In this document: piece after piece, positions 21,575 to 32,735 of the stretch
Position numbering within the stretch: position 1 is the first letter of the stretch
How the letters are laid out: every line of letters begins with the position of its first letter
Assembly: GCA_015501605.1 (NCBI GenBank)
Contig: JADNRZ010000010.1
Location: 1,912,780-1,976,779, forward strand
Length of the DNA stretch: 64,000 nt
Direction: 5' to 3'
Origin: Panaeolus papilionaceus
Taxonomy: Eukaryota; Basidiomycota; Agaricomycetes; Agaricales
Notes under the pieces: generated by a model
The model's input: only the letters and a program-made list of their open reading frames with translations
The model's database searches: none
Told to the model about the DNA's origin: nothing
Translations under genes and position numbers: made by a program

Positions 21575-23074
21575 TTAAACAATTAAGACTCGAAAAGCGT
21601 CTTCCCTTGCTTCATCAGCCCTCGTTTCATCTCTTAGGACTTCAATCTCATACAAAAAGGAGGCAATCTCTGCCGCATTGTCCCTTCCTACTTCCGTCCT
21701 ATTTTCTTCGTCACTCAACTCATCGTCAGCTTCCGATTCTGATACATACTCGTAATCCTCATCGTCAGGATCCGACTCATCGTCGCGATAGTCCTCCGAG
21801 GTCAACCATCCCATAATATCCACAATCTCTCGAGCAACCGGGAAGTGTACCACCTCATGCTCGATAGTCAAGGAAGGGGTTATCAGAAGTGGTATGTGAC
21901 TCCAAGCTAACAATTGCCTGGGGAAAATACGAATACCTCGGGCGTTCGGGAAAAAGTCGTCGAATCGCGCCATGTCAGGGGAGACGACCAACGCCTCACC
22001 TCCACGTTGAAGGGAGGAAAGGCCTTGGCTGAGTAAGGCTTGTTTTGTATCTTCGACACTATCCTCCGCCCGGACGTCAATCCATTTAACGTTGGGGTGC
22101 TGAAAATGTTGAAACGAGAATGGAGCATGTCGGTTTCGGTCTGTATAGTCTCTGTCATCATGGTGGTGTACGATAAGGTGCTCCAGGGAAGGAGCATGCT
22201 CCATGAGTCTCGAGGGAAGGACAAAGGATGTCTTCGTGTCGTCGTTACGGTGGATATCGAGCACTGCAAGCTTTTTGCCGAATTTTTTGAAGAATGCGAT
22301 GCTAAGCTGCTCGTTGTGTAGGTAGGACCTTGTTGCTGAGATTTGTTGAGGGACATAATGGACACATTGCGCCCACAGCAACAGTCTCATAAGATTGGGC
22401 ATATCCCAATCCATAAAAATTGGAAAGACACTGGAATCCTGTGGTACGCACAGTGTGTGGAATTGTGGGAAGGAGAGGTGATTCGAGGTCTGCAGTGTGT
22501 TGTCGAGCATCTCAGCAAACGATATGAAAAGAGAGAGCAAATTCGAGGATGTAAGCTCTAGAGCTGACATTCATTCGCTTTGGGATGATACCCATTGGAG
22601 GTGAAGATGCGTAATAGGCGGCGTAAGTAAGGGGTAAACGTGAGGACGGAGATATGGTTTGGTTCGATGGGATTGAGTATTGGCATATTGTGTGAGGTTG
22701 GGGCATGTTCGTAACAGTGTGTCAATCCCACCTCTGAACTTCACTGAAGCGAGTTCATAGGGTAAAACGTCTCGAATCTCTATCGACTCTAACCATAGTC
22801 TGAATCTGGAGTTGCCGGTTGTTTTCAGGGTATTTACCAGCCGGGCTAGCTGGATGGATCGTGTAATCAAGATATCACGGTAGAGCAGTGGTAAGGCGGC
22901 ATGATACCATGATTTGCAAACGTAGACAATTGGCAAGACCTTGGGTTGAGGGTGGCCAGACGAGTGGAGCAGTGGGCGGTATGTGAACGGAGTAAAAAAG
23001 CGAGGAAATATGAGCGATTCGACAATTTCTTGGATGAGTTCGGGAGGTGTTTCTATTCTCATGATGTTTTCCAT
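21575..23074 (-). CDS. F-box-like protein interrupted by one in-frame TGA (locus 3)
   Basis: From the ATG at 23074 the frame is open for 167 codons, stops at a single TGA (22573-22571), and continues in the same frame for 331 more codons starting MSALELTSSNL. The N-terminus has F-box features (TPPELIQEIVESL ... VYVCKSWYHAALPLLYRDILI). The part after the stop has leucine-rich content and an acidic tail (ESDPDDEDYEYVSESEADDE). I found no intron with consistent phase that would remove the TGA (the obvious GT..AG pair would be 34 nt and out of phase). It is either a recently silenced gene or two separate pieces; without the stop it would encode about 499 residues. Confidence 0.6.
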
Positions 23075-23704
23075 TGAGGTCTATTGAAGGTTTATCCACC
23101 GTACATATGGGTCGAAATGGGATGAATCCAGATCGTAGTCTAAGGAGAAAGAAGGATGCTTATCGTGATCATCCGATCGGCGCAGATTGTCCAAGCTGCG
23201 CTATATGATTGACCTGAAACTTTAAATTGGAGTCTCAATTGGGATCAGGGCTACATATAATTTTCGCTGTCGCCTCGAGTGACACCTTCGAGTTGTTTAC
23301 GTATTTAAACATGAATAGGAACGAAACTAGCAGACTCACCGCTAAAGATAATTTAAGGAGTTGTATGAGCGTTCAGGTTCAAACGTTCGAGTTTCAAGAA
23401 TTGGCTATAGGAACTATGTTGACGCACAGCACTGAGCGAGCTTCGAAAGAGAAGAAGAGGATATTGATGGTACTAGCCGCGAGTTCCAGTACTTCATAAT
23501 AACCATTAGAGGGTGAGTCCTGTCATCTGACTGCCTCCTATTATTGTCGTCATTCGCCCAACACTGGACATCATCGTTATTCGCCCTCTTTTCCTTGTCA
23601 TATCCGATGCCAACTAACTATACAAGCCCAATACTGAAGAACGAAGGATACAATTCCTAATTCGCATATACTATGCTCTACAACAACAAAATATTCATGA
23701 TTTA
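23075..23704. other. intergenic region, no supported gene
   Basis: About 630 bp between two minus-strand genes. A 90-codon frame (23227-23499, +) has no recognisable domain. It contains the promoter of the F-box locus ending at 23074. Confidence 0.45.
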
Positions 23705-25260
23705 TCACCTATGAGCGAACTTGGAGGGTCGTGGAAAGGAAACTGATGGAACCACTGACGCAGGGTAGGGCGGCGGGTCGCTCTGATAGACACTTGGGCT
23801 TAAGATTGTCTCCGATTCTTGCAGTGGAGGTGAAATATTGGCACTTGCGACCCGTTTATACCATGCATATGTCGGTTGGACAATGGGCTGGTGAGTATAT
23901 GGAGATACCAGCTCTGGTGTGATCCCATTGAGATGCTCCGTGACATTGGAGAACGCGAAGTTCAAGTTCTGCTGCCCACATGATCGCTTCTTGTGAATTC
24001 TATACAAAAACACAATGGCGAGGATCATAAACAAGAACCCTCCGGTAACCGCGACGCCTACTCCAACTTTAGCACCGGTACCAAGTCCTAGATGGAAAAG
24101 GTCATGAGCGACGTGTAATACGTGGTGCGTAATATTCTATGTTAAAGTTTGTGGACTCACCATTCGGAGCATGATTTTTACTACCTGGATCCTGTGTTGT
24201 GGTTGTTTCAGGAGAAGCAGCGTTTTGAACAATGAGGGATGATAACGTGAGGGGCATTGTTGTGTTAAATTCAGTATAGTATCTGACTTCGAGGTGATGG
24301 AGACCAGGTTGCAAGGCAGGGGTTTTGAAGAGCGGTAGTACCATTGAGTTTACGTCCCTTAGACCACTGTCACCGGGACCGAAGATCTGTGGAGTCTGGT
24401 TATCTATAGACCAAACAGCTTGAGAACCTGCCGTGACCCTCCCCATCGGTTTCTCCCAATCCATGATCCATTCTACGGATGTACCTAATAAAATGATACA
24501 CATAGCGCATTGAAGAGGTGTTCATATGTGGATCAGGTATTTCGCACTTTGATAATGAGGTATAAATCATACCATTGAAGTCCAAAGACACCATTGACAT
24601 TGGCACTGGAATTTTGGTTGCATGTCTCCCTGCGAAGCTGTCCCAGTTCGAATCGTAGCGAATCGAAGGATGTCGGTGATCAAGTTTTACCAGTGCATTA
24701 TCAAGATTTGTGTTGGGTCCCGGTGTAAGACTGAAGAGATCAAACCAGACCGTTCGCTCGTGAAGCACAGTCAAGATGACGTTCAGACTGTACGACGTGT
24801 TGGGGTCTAAGCCAGACCATTGGCACATGGGTACTAAATTGCTGCTCATGTTCGCTTGAAATTTTGGGTCTAACCAGCTTATTCCAAGGTCTTCGAATGG
24901 GGTAATCGTACAATCAATGGTATATGGGCCCTGTACGTCTTTGACCTGGGTGCCATTGATGGTACCAAGGGCACCCACCGCAGTAAGCCCTGTTTGAAAA
25001 AAAAACGCCAGACTGTAATCAACCCAAGTTCCGGATTCGTAAAGACATTACGAACCAGTAAAGTTGTAAATCACTGATCCTGTCTTTCCTTCTGGAAGAC
25101 TGTATAACTGGTCTGATATTGGATAGTAAGCAAAGTACTCCGAGCTCATGAAATGTTCGAAAGCCCATGAATCCTGGGTGAACCAAGGCCCTTCAAACAC
25201 CAAGTCAGGTGAAGATGAGTTCACCAAAACTTCAGCGAATGGTGTGGCAATGTTGGTCAT
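23705..25260 (-). CDS. single-pass membrane protein with cytoplasmic PPPY motif, family member C
   Basis: Four exons (25260-25056, 24989-24573, 24484-24161, 24087-23705) all join in phase 1 and give 442 residues. Ectodomain: an N-terminal block (SSPDLVFEGPWF ... TGSVIYNFTG), a second block with DVQGPYTIDC and SLDFNG, and a third beginning TSVEWIMDWEKP and ending LTLSSLIVQNAA. The membrane helix is VGVGVAVTGGFLFMILAIVF, followed by YRIHKKRS (stop-transfer). The tail contains SDPPPYP, a candidate ligand for WW domains such as those of Nedd4/Rsp5-type ligases (inference). N-glycosylation sequons are frequent in the ectodomain. This is the best-preserved copy in the cluster. I do not recognise a named function; the phase-1 exon symmetry would favour exon loss and shuffling, as seen in the neighbouring relics. 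Confidence 0.72.
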
Positions 25261-25519
25261 CGTTTGAAACAGACCTATAGTCCAGGACGAGGGAATGGAG
25301 GTACAAATGCTTCGTCAGTATTAACAGAGACTTTATATCTGGCGCATGTCCTTGTTAAGTGAGATCATATAGACACAGGTGAATACAAGCAATGGTCCCA
25401 AGGTTTCAAAGATCGCGGGATCAGCCCGGCAACTAATTTTACACTTCGAAGGAAGGTGTGTTCGGATCCTCGGATGATGAGCGCTACATTTGGATGTTGT
25501 CAAAAACAACTCGACGCGC

Positions 25520-25895
25520 TGTTGGTCAGAGCATTTGTAAAATCAGGTCTGATATGATGGTCAAGTATCGCATACTCCACAACAGATGATTTGTGTGAGA
25601 TATAATTAGATCTGTATAGTATTGACGGTTTGTTCTGGTGCCAAAGGTTGGGCCTGTAAAGTTATATGTAAAATATTGATTCCACCTTCTCAATAGGAAA
25701 AGTATATAGCCCATCTGAGTATGGGTACGAGGAAAATGTGGATGTGTCTTTCATCTGGTCGGCTGGAGGCGTTGACATCCAAGGTCCTTGATACACCAGG
25801 TCGGGTGACGACGAGTTGACCAAAACTTTGATGAAGGATGCCCCAATGTCCGTCATCATCCGATATTGGGATGCAGAGACTTCTGATTGTGTCAA
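25520..25895 (-). pseudogene. relic first exon of the PPxY membrane-protein family
   Basis: A first exon like that of family member C is present (SSPDLVYQGPW ... YSDGLYTFPIEK), but the conserved YNFTG that should end it is out of frame by a small indel near 25680. No exon 2 follows. It lies head-to-tail, upstream of member C, as a broken tandem copy. Confidence 0.65.
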
Positions 25896-26120
25896 TACAG
25901 AACTTTATAACTTGCCGCGTTCCCGATACATATATGGTCTCACGGGGACGAATATGAGAAGACAATCATTGACAGCCTTGACTTGCAACTGCAGATTTCA
26001 AGTGAGCGGGTACGACGTTCTAAAATATGAGATGGCTTCTCAAATACACCGAAAGGTTGACGTGGAAGAGGACGCTTGATGATACACGCTACAGCCGTTT
26101 GCATAATTCCGTGAACACCG

Positions 26121-26555
26121 AATTTCTGGAGAACACATCACGTGACCCATCAAGGTGGCCAAACAAAGCCGATAAGCCTCAGATATAACTATGTAGCATC
26201 ATCATATTGAGGTATATCTTGACCAGCACACCTTATATTCCATGTCCCAACTATCTGACAATCTTAAGGAAAGGATAATAAAATGATATTTTGATGATGG
26301 TCTTACCTATCGTGATATTCATGATCAGGCACAGGTGTTTCTGGGCTTGATATCCAACACCATCCGAAATTATCAGGAATATGGACAATACAGCATCCCA
26401 TTCCGAAGGCGGACTGGACTGCCATCGTACATACACGACGAGGGTTTGTGAGGGTTGGTAAAAAGGTATTCATTGACGGTGAACCCGACATTCGATGTGG
26501 CTTATCGGCTTTGTTTGGCCACTTTGGTGGGTCACGTGACGTGTTCTCCAGAATT
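26121..26555. repeat. nested inverted repeat, 57-58-bp arms
   Basis: The arm at 26121-26178 (TTCTGGAGAACAC ... GGCCAAACAAAGCCGATAAG) is found inverted at 26499-26555 with about four differences. It lies within, and starts at the inner edge of, the left TIR of the 1.49-kb element, suggesting a second small element or a partial internal duplication. Confidence 0.75.
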
Positions 26556-26578
26556 TCCATCAGGACTTTTACCATTTA

Positions 26579-26608
26579 CTTTTTAACGCTTGTACAAGCG
26601 TTAAAAAG
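26579..26608. repeat. 30-bp perfect palindrome
   Basis: The 30 bases centred on AACGCTTGTACAAGCGTT equal their own reverse complement. Direct repeats of GTTAAAAAGC follow immediately (26600-26640). Confidence 0.8.
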
Positions 26609-27584
26609 CGTTAAAAAGCGAGTAAGTAAAAAGCTCAGCAAGGCGCGTCTGATTTCTCAAAAACCAGTTTAAATTTAAATTATTAAAAAGCACAAAAAGT
26701 TACAAAAAGCGACAAAATTTAACTGAATATACAGGGATGGCCAAATTTAACAGCCATAAGTAACATATTCCACAAGCATGCCTGTTGGAACCCTCCTGAA
26801 GCTTCACCCCCATCCTTAATCCATCCCATTAGCCATGAGGAATGCATTGTGTTGCTCAACCATTTGCATTCAGCCGCCCAATTCTGAATTTATCCACCTG
26901 CTTGGAGTTATTGTCAGATGGGTCACAGAGGTAAACTGAAGTGATGATGCACTCACTATATGAGAGTTGGGCCAATGTTGACGTTGACGAACAGAGTTAA
27001 GCAGGTGATGGTGGTGGTTCAAGAGAAAGAAACGAAGCGAACAAGGGTGGTGAAAGCATCAACCTTGTTCGCAAACAGGGTCATGCCGGATTATCTAATA
27101 TTTTAATTAGCTAATTCTGAAATAGCATCATTTTGAATGCCACCGTCCACGTCAAAAATGTTGCTCGTTTGCTCTTTACCTCAGACCACCACCACTGATG
27201 ACTGTTGACTGCTGCATTCTTTGAGTACCGTGAAACCTAAATGGACAGTGTCCAGTGTCCACTGCGTAAATCTGCCCAACCATCCCTCGAGGGGCCCATC
27301 ATACATACAACATCATAAGATAAATCTGTTGGGATGTACAGTCTGCGCATATGCTAGCAGGACCTGCTAGTACCATACCCAAATGTTGCTGCCATGATTT
27401 TCTGTCTATATTTACCCAGATTGGAATATTCAATTTTGTAATTTATCTGTAAAATAAATATTATATGTAGTTTTCCGGCTTCTTCGCTTTCTGACTTGTA
27501 GCAAGTTAAAAAGTTGCAAAAACCAAAGAAGTATTTTGACAACTTGCTGATGTCGGTGTTCACGGAATTATGCAAACGGCTGTA

Positions 27585-28070
27585 AAGTTAGACATTTCCA
27601 AAAATAACACGACACACGGTTGAGTGTGTGGCATCAGGCCGACTTGATGATCACCGAACATACCTCCACACTCAACAACAGGTAACTTGCTTGAGATATA
27701 ATGTCGATTCGAGTGGCATCATTCGAAAATAGCCAAGGGCCTAGTGATGCAACCGTCGCCAAGGGAGATATTTTAGACTAACCTTTGTTATCAATATTTC
27801 GCTGTGAGCATCTAGGTATAAATCAGAATTCAAGGAATATATCACATCAATAATCGCTGCTGATGTGTGTCAAGTGAGCGATTCGTGATGCTGAGACTTG
27901 TGTGGACCCAAGAGAGCTCCCGATTCATGAGCGCTGGACAAGGGCTGGGGAAGGCGAGGGCTACTTCATGAAACGTTTGTTTCATAATCAATGATATCTA
28001 GACCGAAAAATGTGCTGTGTATTGCGTCCTCTATACACGAGCCATATATTATCTACCATTTTGACTTTGA
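27585..28070. other. intergenic region, no supported gene
   Basis: Just under 500 bp between the TIR element and the next relic. Nothing recognisable on either strand. Confidence 0.45.
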
Positions 28071-28720
28071 CTATGAGCAGGTTTCGGTGTATTCGGGAAG
28101 GAAACAGACGATCGAGATGTTGGATAGGGTGGTGGTTGAATGCTCGGTCCGCCCGGTCGGGCGTCTGGGTTTTGCAGTAGAGGCGAAACGTCTATGTTTG
28201 TTTACCGATGGTTGAACGGTGGTGGGTTCGTGGACACCAGGAGAAACGAGCTGTCGTACACCGAGTCGTGCCGCTGTCTCAAAGCTCTGGCGTTGTTCAC
28301 TACTCATCGAGTAGTCCTCCGACTGTCCTTGGGTTGACTCCCAGCGCCAAAATCGGAAGTATAGGCACACGACAATCACGATTACCAGAACCCCCAACAA
28401 GGCGCCTGCAATAGGGCCTGAGATCTTTCCAGGTGACGTGCCGGTGGCATATCCTAAAGGCAACAAACGCATGAAAAACGTTGATTATGTGGTAGTCTCT
28501 GCATTGATAATCTCACCACTGTTGTCATGGGAATAGTGGTGAAGACTACGGCGAGTAGTCCTGCGTGGTGAAGCTGATACAGAACGAGCTGTATTTTGGA
28601 TAAAGTGAGATGATAAAGTGAGAAGTCGAGTCGTGCCGGGTTGTTGCTGATATGTCACTTTGGGCGTCGAGGTGATGGGAGCCAGGTTGGAATGTTAGTT
28701 TTGGAAAGGCGGGATAATTT
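28071..28720 (-). pseudogene. relic of exons 3-4 of the PPxY membrane-protein family
   Basis: The last exon gives a membrane helix (ISGPIAGALLGVLVIVIVVCLYF) with a Gly-rich lead and a basic/aromatic stop (RFWRW). Upstream, FQPGSHHLDA then, one frame over, VTYQQQPGTTRLLTLSSHFI correspond to a continuous stretch in exon 3 of the intact members, so a frameshift lies near 28660. Exons 1 and 2 were not found. Confidence 0.6.
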
Positions 28721-30376
28721 CTGTGAATGCGGCGTCCGTTAATGCACTAGGATTGAGAGTAAACTCGAGGGGAAGCTATGAACCGCTTCCCCACCTTTAG
28801 TTATATCGTTGTGAAGATGGATATTAATATACATACCTTCTGAGGCGATGCGCCCACTACAATTAGACAGATTCGAGCCACTCCGTGGATATTAGATGTT
28901 TTGTGTATTACGATAGATCTTCGGGTTTGGAGAGGACGATGCGAACCGGAAGAGCTGAAAAATGTATGCGGGACAGATGGGATCCTGGCGCTCTGCCCTC
29001 GTTCCTATCATTCGGAAGCAATACAGATCAAGTAATATATCAGTCGAAAATAGTGCAATAGAAGCTGAGACTAACATTCATCAAAATAGACACTCCAGCG
29101 CCCATCCTTGTGCGAGATGTATGGATTGCAGCGAGGGTCGATGTATGAATAAGTGGAGCTTGACAGAGAATTTGATAGTGAGGCGTCCAAACAAGATCAG
29201 CTCAGTTTTCGCATAGAGAGTTGGGCGCGCCGAGTCAGATTTAGGATCCAGAACGATAGGTGGTATTCTTGTCTAATTCACATTCCCAATCGATGGGCGC
29301 CACAGTGCTTCAGTGATATTAATCAGGAAGCCCCAGTCCTCTCGGGGTCTCCGAGTCCTATGTCGCTCCGCTTCCGGTGATCCTGCAGGAAGCCAAATCA
29401 TCCGATCCGAGGGCACAGCAAAAAATAGCCTCCGAAGACATGGTTTGCGAGTCCAAAAAGAAAGAAAACGAAGGACCTGAAAGCGATGCGGAGCACGTCA
29501 TGCCCAGAATGAGTGCTAATTGAAGTTGTCAGGTGCGTGTGGCCAAGGCCGGGAAGCAGCCGACGACGATCATCGCATGCTGTGCAACGTGTAGCTGGAT
29601 GAATATGTTTGAAATTAACACGTCATTTAAGCCGAGTCCGAGTCATTTAATCCAGTTGAGGAAAGCTGAATGACGTGCAAGAAGTCAGAATAAGCTGTTA
29701 GATTTGCTGAGTTGATTAATTTGAGTCCGGATACTGCGACGCTTGAATTTGGAACTGCCATCTGTAAGAGGTTGACTCGGTGACATACAGAAGTCAAGTT
29801 GAACGTCTAAACTCCTCGGTGTGTTCATGATAATTAAGCGTGGTGTTGTACCGATCTAGTGGTTAGAGAAGTGATGAGCAAAGTAAGGTAAAAGAAACAG
29901 GCATGGAGAGACAGCAAGGAGGGTGGTAGCCATGAGGACAACACGAAATAATCGGCTGTCTAAAAATAATACTTTCATGTTATTATCCATTGGTGAGTTA
30001 GATAATGACCGAGAAATGGATGCTATATCGATACGAGTGGATGTTGTCGAGGCAGTGGTAGACCAAGACTCCAGGGAAATCGCAGGTGGGTGTGGGGGCG
30101 AGAGTGGCGGTGTCAGTGCTGTGGCGGTATCATACCTGATAAATTCTTTCATTCCTCCTTGCATCTTGACCACGTCCTCATTCCTCGATTTTACTTACTT
30201 TTTTCCTCTTATTTTCTTTGCTTTCAAGAGGTAATAGGTAATAATACCTTGCGGTGGTACGACTGCCATCAAGGAACCCAACAAACACAGAACAGCCCTG
30301 ACTCGCGTGTTCTAAAACCCTACCACTCAAACTCAACCTAGTTTCTTCTCCTTCCCTCTCTTCTTCAACCACCAGC
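28721..30376. other. intergenic region upstream of the kinase gene
   Basis: About 1.65 kb with no supported gene. Short frames at 28892-29380 and 29856-30234 occur on both strands and shadow each other. The pyrimidine-rich stretch 30340-30376 just before the kinase start codon is typical of fungal 5' leader/promoter sequence. Confidence 0.45.
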
Positions 30377-32735
30377 ATGGGTAACTCTCAATCACATGGA
30401 TCACGACAAGACTCGCCTCTCCAACCTGCGTCGCAGTCGCAACCTCAATCACACTCGCACAGCAAACTGGCTGGGTTGTCGCACAGGATGTCCAAAGTTA
30501 TTGATGTCAAGGGCGCGTTCAAAGGAACTGGAAGAAATGGAACAGTAGATTCGAAAACACAAGGAACTGGAGCAGCACAAGGAAGTGGAGGCAGTGACTA
30601 CGAGACACCGATTTATGAGACTGGTGGCAAGAAGGTTGGTTTGATTGTTGTGGCTGTGCTTCATTGTTACAATAAATATAATTGATCAACCAGGAATCTG
30701 AGCGCCCATCCACTCCTTTAAAACCACAACAACCACCTCCTTCAACTTTACAACAATCAACGGTTATGCCTGTTACTGTTCCTTGTCAGGTATCGTTATC
30801 TATCTTTTATTCTTAAGAATCGATCATTGATAACAAAATTTATCAATCCATTGATGATCGTAACCTGACAGTATCGCACCGGTAAAACACTGGGTAGTGG
30901 AACCTACGCCATAGTCAAAGAGGCTATTCATATTGAGACTGGAAAGTACTATGCTTGCAAGGTCATTAACAAGCGTCTTATGGAAGGGAGGGAACATATG
31001 GTCCGTCGTCGTCCTTGATCGCATTATCGACTGCGGCTGATTGCTTTTGTTCAGGTTCGCAACGAAATTGCCGTCCTCAAGCGCGTTTCAAGTGGACATA
31101 AGAACGTTGTAACCCTTCACGACTACTTCGAGGTATGGAGTCTTCATACCAGTGTCCAACTAGTTTGACATTATTCCAATCCAGACTTCACACAACCTCT
31201 ACCTCGTCTTTGATCTGTGCACAGGTGGTGAACTATTTGACCGGATATGTGCAAAGGGAAATTACTATGAAGTGTGAGTTAGACTGACGCGCTATGATTC
31301 ATTTCTAATCAACGCGTGCAGTGACGCCGCAGCACTCGTCCGTACCATCTTCAAAGCCGTGCAGTATATCCACGCTGGAGGAATCGTCCATCGCGGTATG
31401 TATTTCCCTCCGATCGCTTGTTACCATTTACTCACCGTGATATCCTATTCTTATCCCCTCCGCTCTTCTCTTCTTCTTTGTCCCTCCCATGGTCCCAACT
31501 CAAACTGATACACATCACCATTGCGATCTATATGGCTCCCCTTGTTATCTTTACGTTACGTTACCCTAACCCTAACTATCACTCATTCATCACCCAATCC
31601 TATCGTTGGATTCGGCGGTCGTGCTAACCTTTCTAATTCGCTGGATCCGGAATACTCTATTCTATTCATTTCACACCTGGCTGGTTATCCCTCTATGACC
31701 CCATCTTTATCCGAAACTCACGCTCATTACCGACCTGGCCGTCTCTTCCGCGCTCGCCGATCGCGCTTCATCCCCGCACGCATCCCTGAATGGACATTCT
31801 ACCCCGCACTTTCAATATCAACGCGCTTTCACTTTATTCCTGTCGTGCCCAACCCCCATGACACGGACTGCCCACAGATCTCAAGCCCGAGAACCTCCTA
31901 TTCCGAACTCCAGCCGAAGACGCGGACATCATGATCGCTGATTTCGGTCTGAGTAGGATTATGGACGACGACAAGCACACGCAGTTGACTGAGATTTGTG
32001 GAACACCAGGCGTAAGTTGATCTTTCGTACTTCGAATCATCGTACTGACAGTCTGCGCATAGTACATGGCTCCGGAGATCTTCAAGAAATGTGTGTTTCC
32101 ATCGATCTATTTATATTTCAAGAATAAACTGACTCAAATTGATTCTGTAGCTGGGCACGGCAAACCTGTCGACGTCTGGGCAATGGGTGTCATCACTTAC
32201 TTCCTTCTCGCAGGCTACACACCGTTCGACCGAGACTCGCAACAACAAGAAATGGAAGCCATCATCGCCGGAGACTATTCGTTCACCCCCGAGGAATACT
32301 GGTGCAATGTCTCTGAAGTCGCCAAGGACTTTGTGCGCAAGTGTCTGACCGTGGACCCGAAGAAACGACCCACAGCTGGGGAGATGTTGGAGCACGAGTG
32401 GCTGGCAAGTGAAGAGCCATGTGCGGTGCGTGACGAGAAGGGAGAGATGAAGGATCTTCTGCCTGGTGTCAAGAAGGCGTTTGATGCCAAGGGCTTGTGG
32501 CAGAAGGCTGCGTTCAGCATTACGGCTCTTCATAGGATGGCGACCGAGGCCTCTGTGGATACAGGTATTATTAAGATGAGAGAGGATATCAACAAGTATA
32601 AGGAGGAGAGTGCGAGGGTGAGTGCTGCTCTTGACTTTCGTGTTTGATTTGAATGCTGATGCGCGCTTGGTTTAGGAAAACCTGGAGGATGTAGCAGTCA
32701 CTTATCAAGCTGTCCATCACGCACCGGAGGCTTGA
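30377..32735 (+). CDS. CaM-kinase-like Ser/Thr protein kinase with N-myristoylation-type start
   Basis: Ten exons (30377-30634, 30694-30789, 30872-31000, 31055-31132, 31185-31273, 31322-31395, 31878-32011, 32063-32090, 32151-32617, 32676-32735) join in phase to 470 residues. MGNSQSHG is a myristoylation-type N-terminus, followed by ~110 disordered residues rich in Gln, Ser, Pro. The kinase domain starts at about 119: glycine loop [12 protein letters not shown], Lys148 (YYACK), HRD at 240-242 (HRDLKPEN), DFG at 263-265, APE at 289-291 (YMAPEIF) and [14 protein letters not shown] and HEWL place it in the CAMK group near fungal Cmk kinases. The region after the kinase ([17 protein letters not shown]) fits a calmodulin-binding/autoinhibitory segment (inference). 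Intron 6 is 482 nt, unusually long here. Membrane targeting is inferred from the start only. Confidence 0.88.

Larger units (their letters stand above)
26092..27582. mobile_element. 1.49-kb TIR element with TA target duplication
   Basis: CAGCCGTTTGCATAATTCCG at 26092 and the next 10 bases return as a perfect 30-bp inverted copy ending at 27582. Each end is flanked by TA (26090-26091; 27583-27584), a Tc1/mariner-type hallmark. No transposase frame is found inside. The interior holds a second inverted pair and a 30-bp palindrome. Confidence 0.85.

Noticed and set aside
31521..31934. 137-codon plus-strand frame within the kinase locus
   Set aside because: It lies almost wholly in the long intron, and its end overlaps the DLKPEN exon in the wrong frame.
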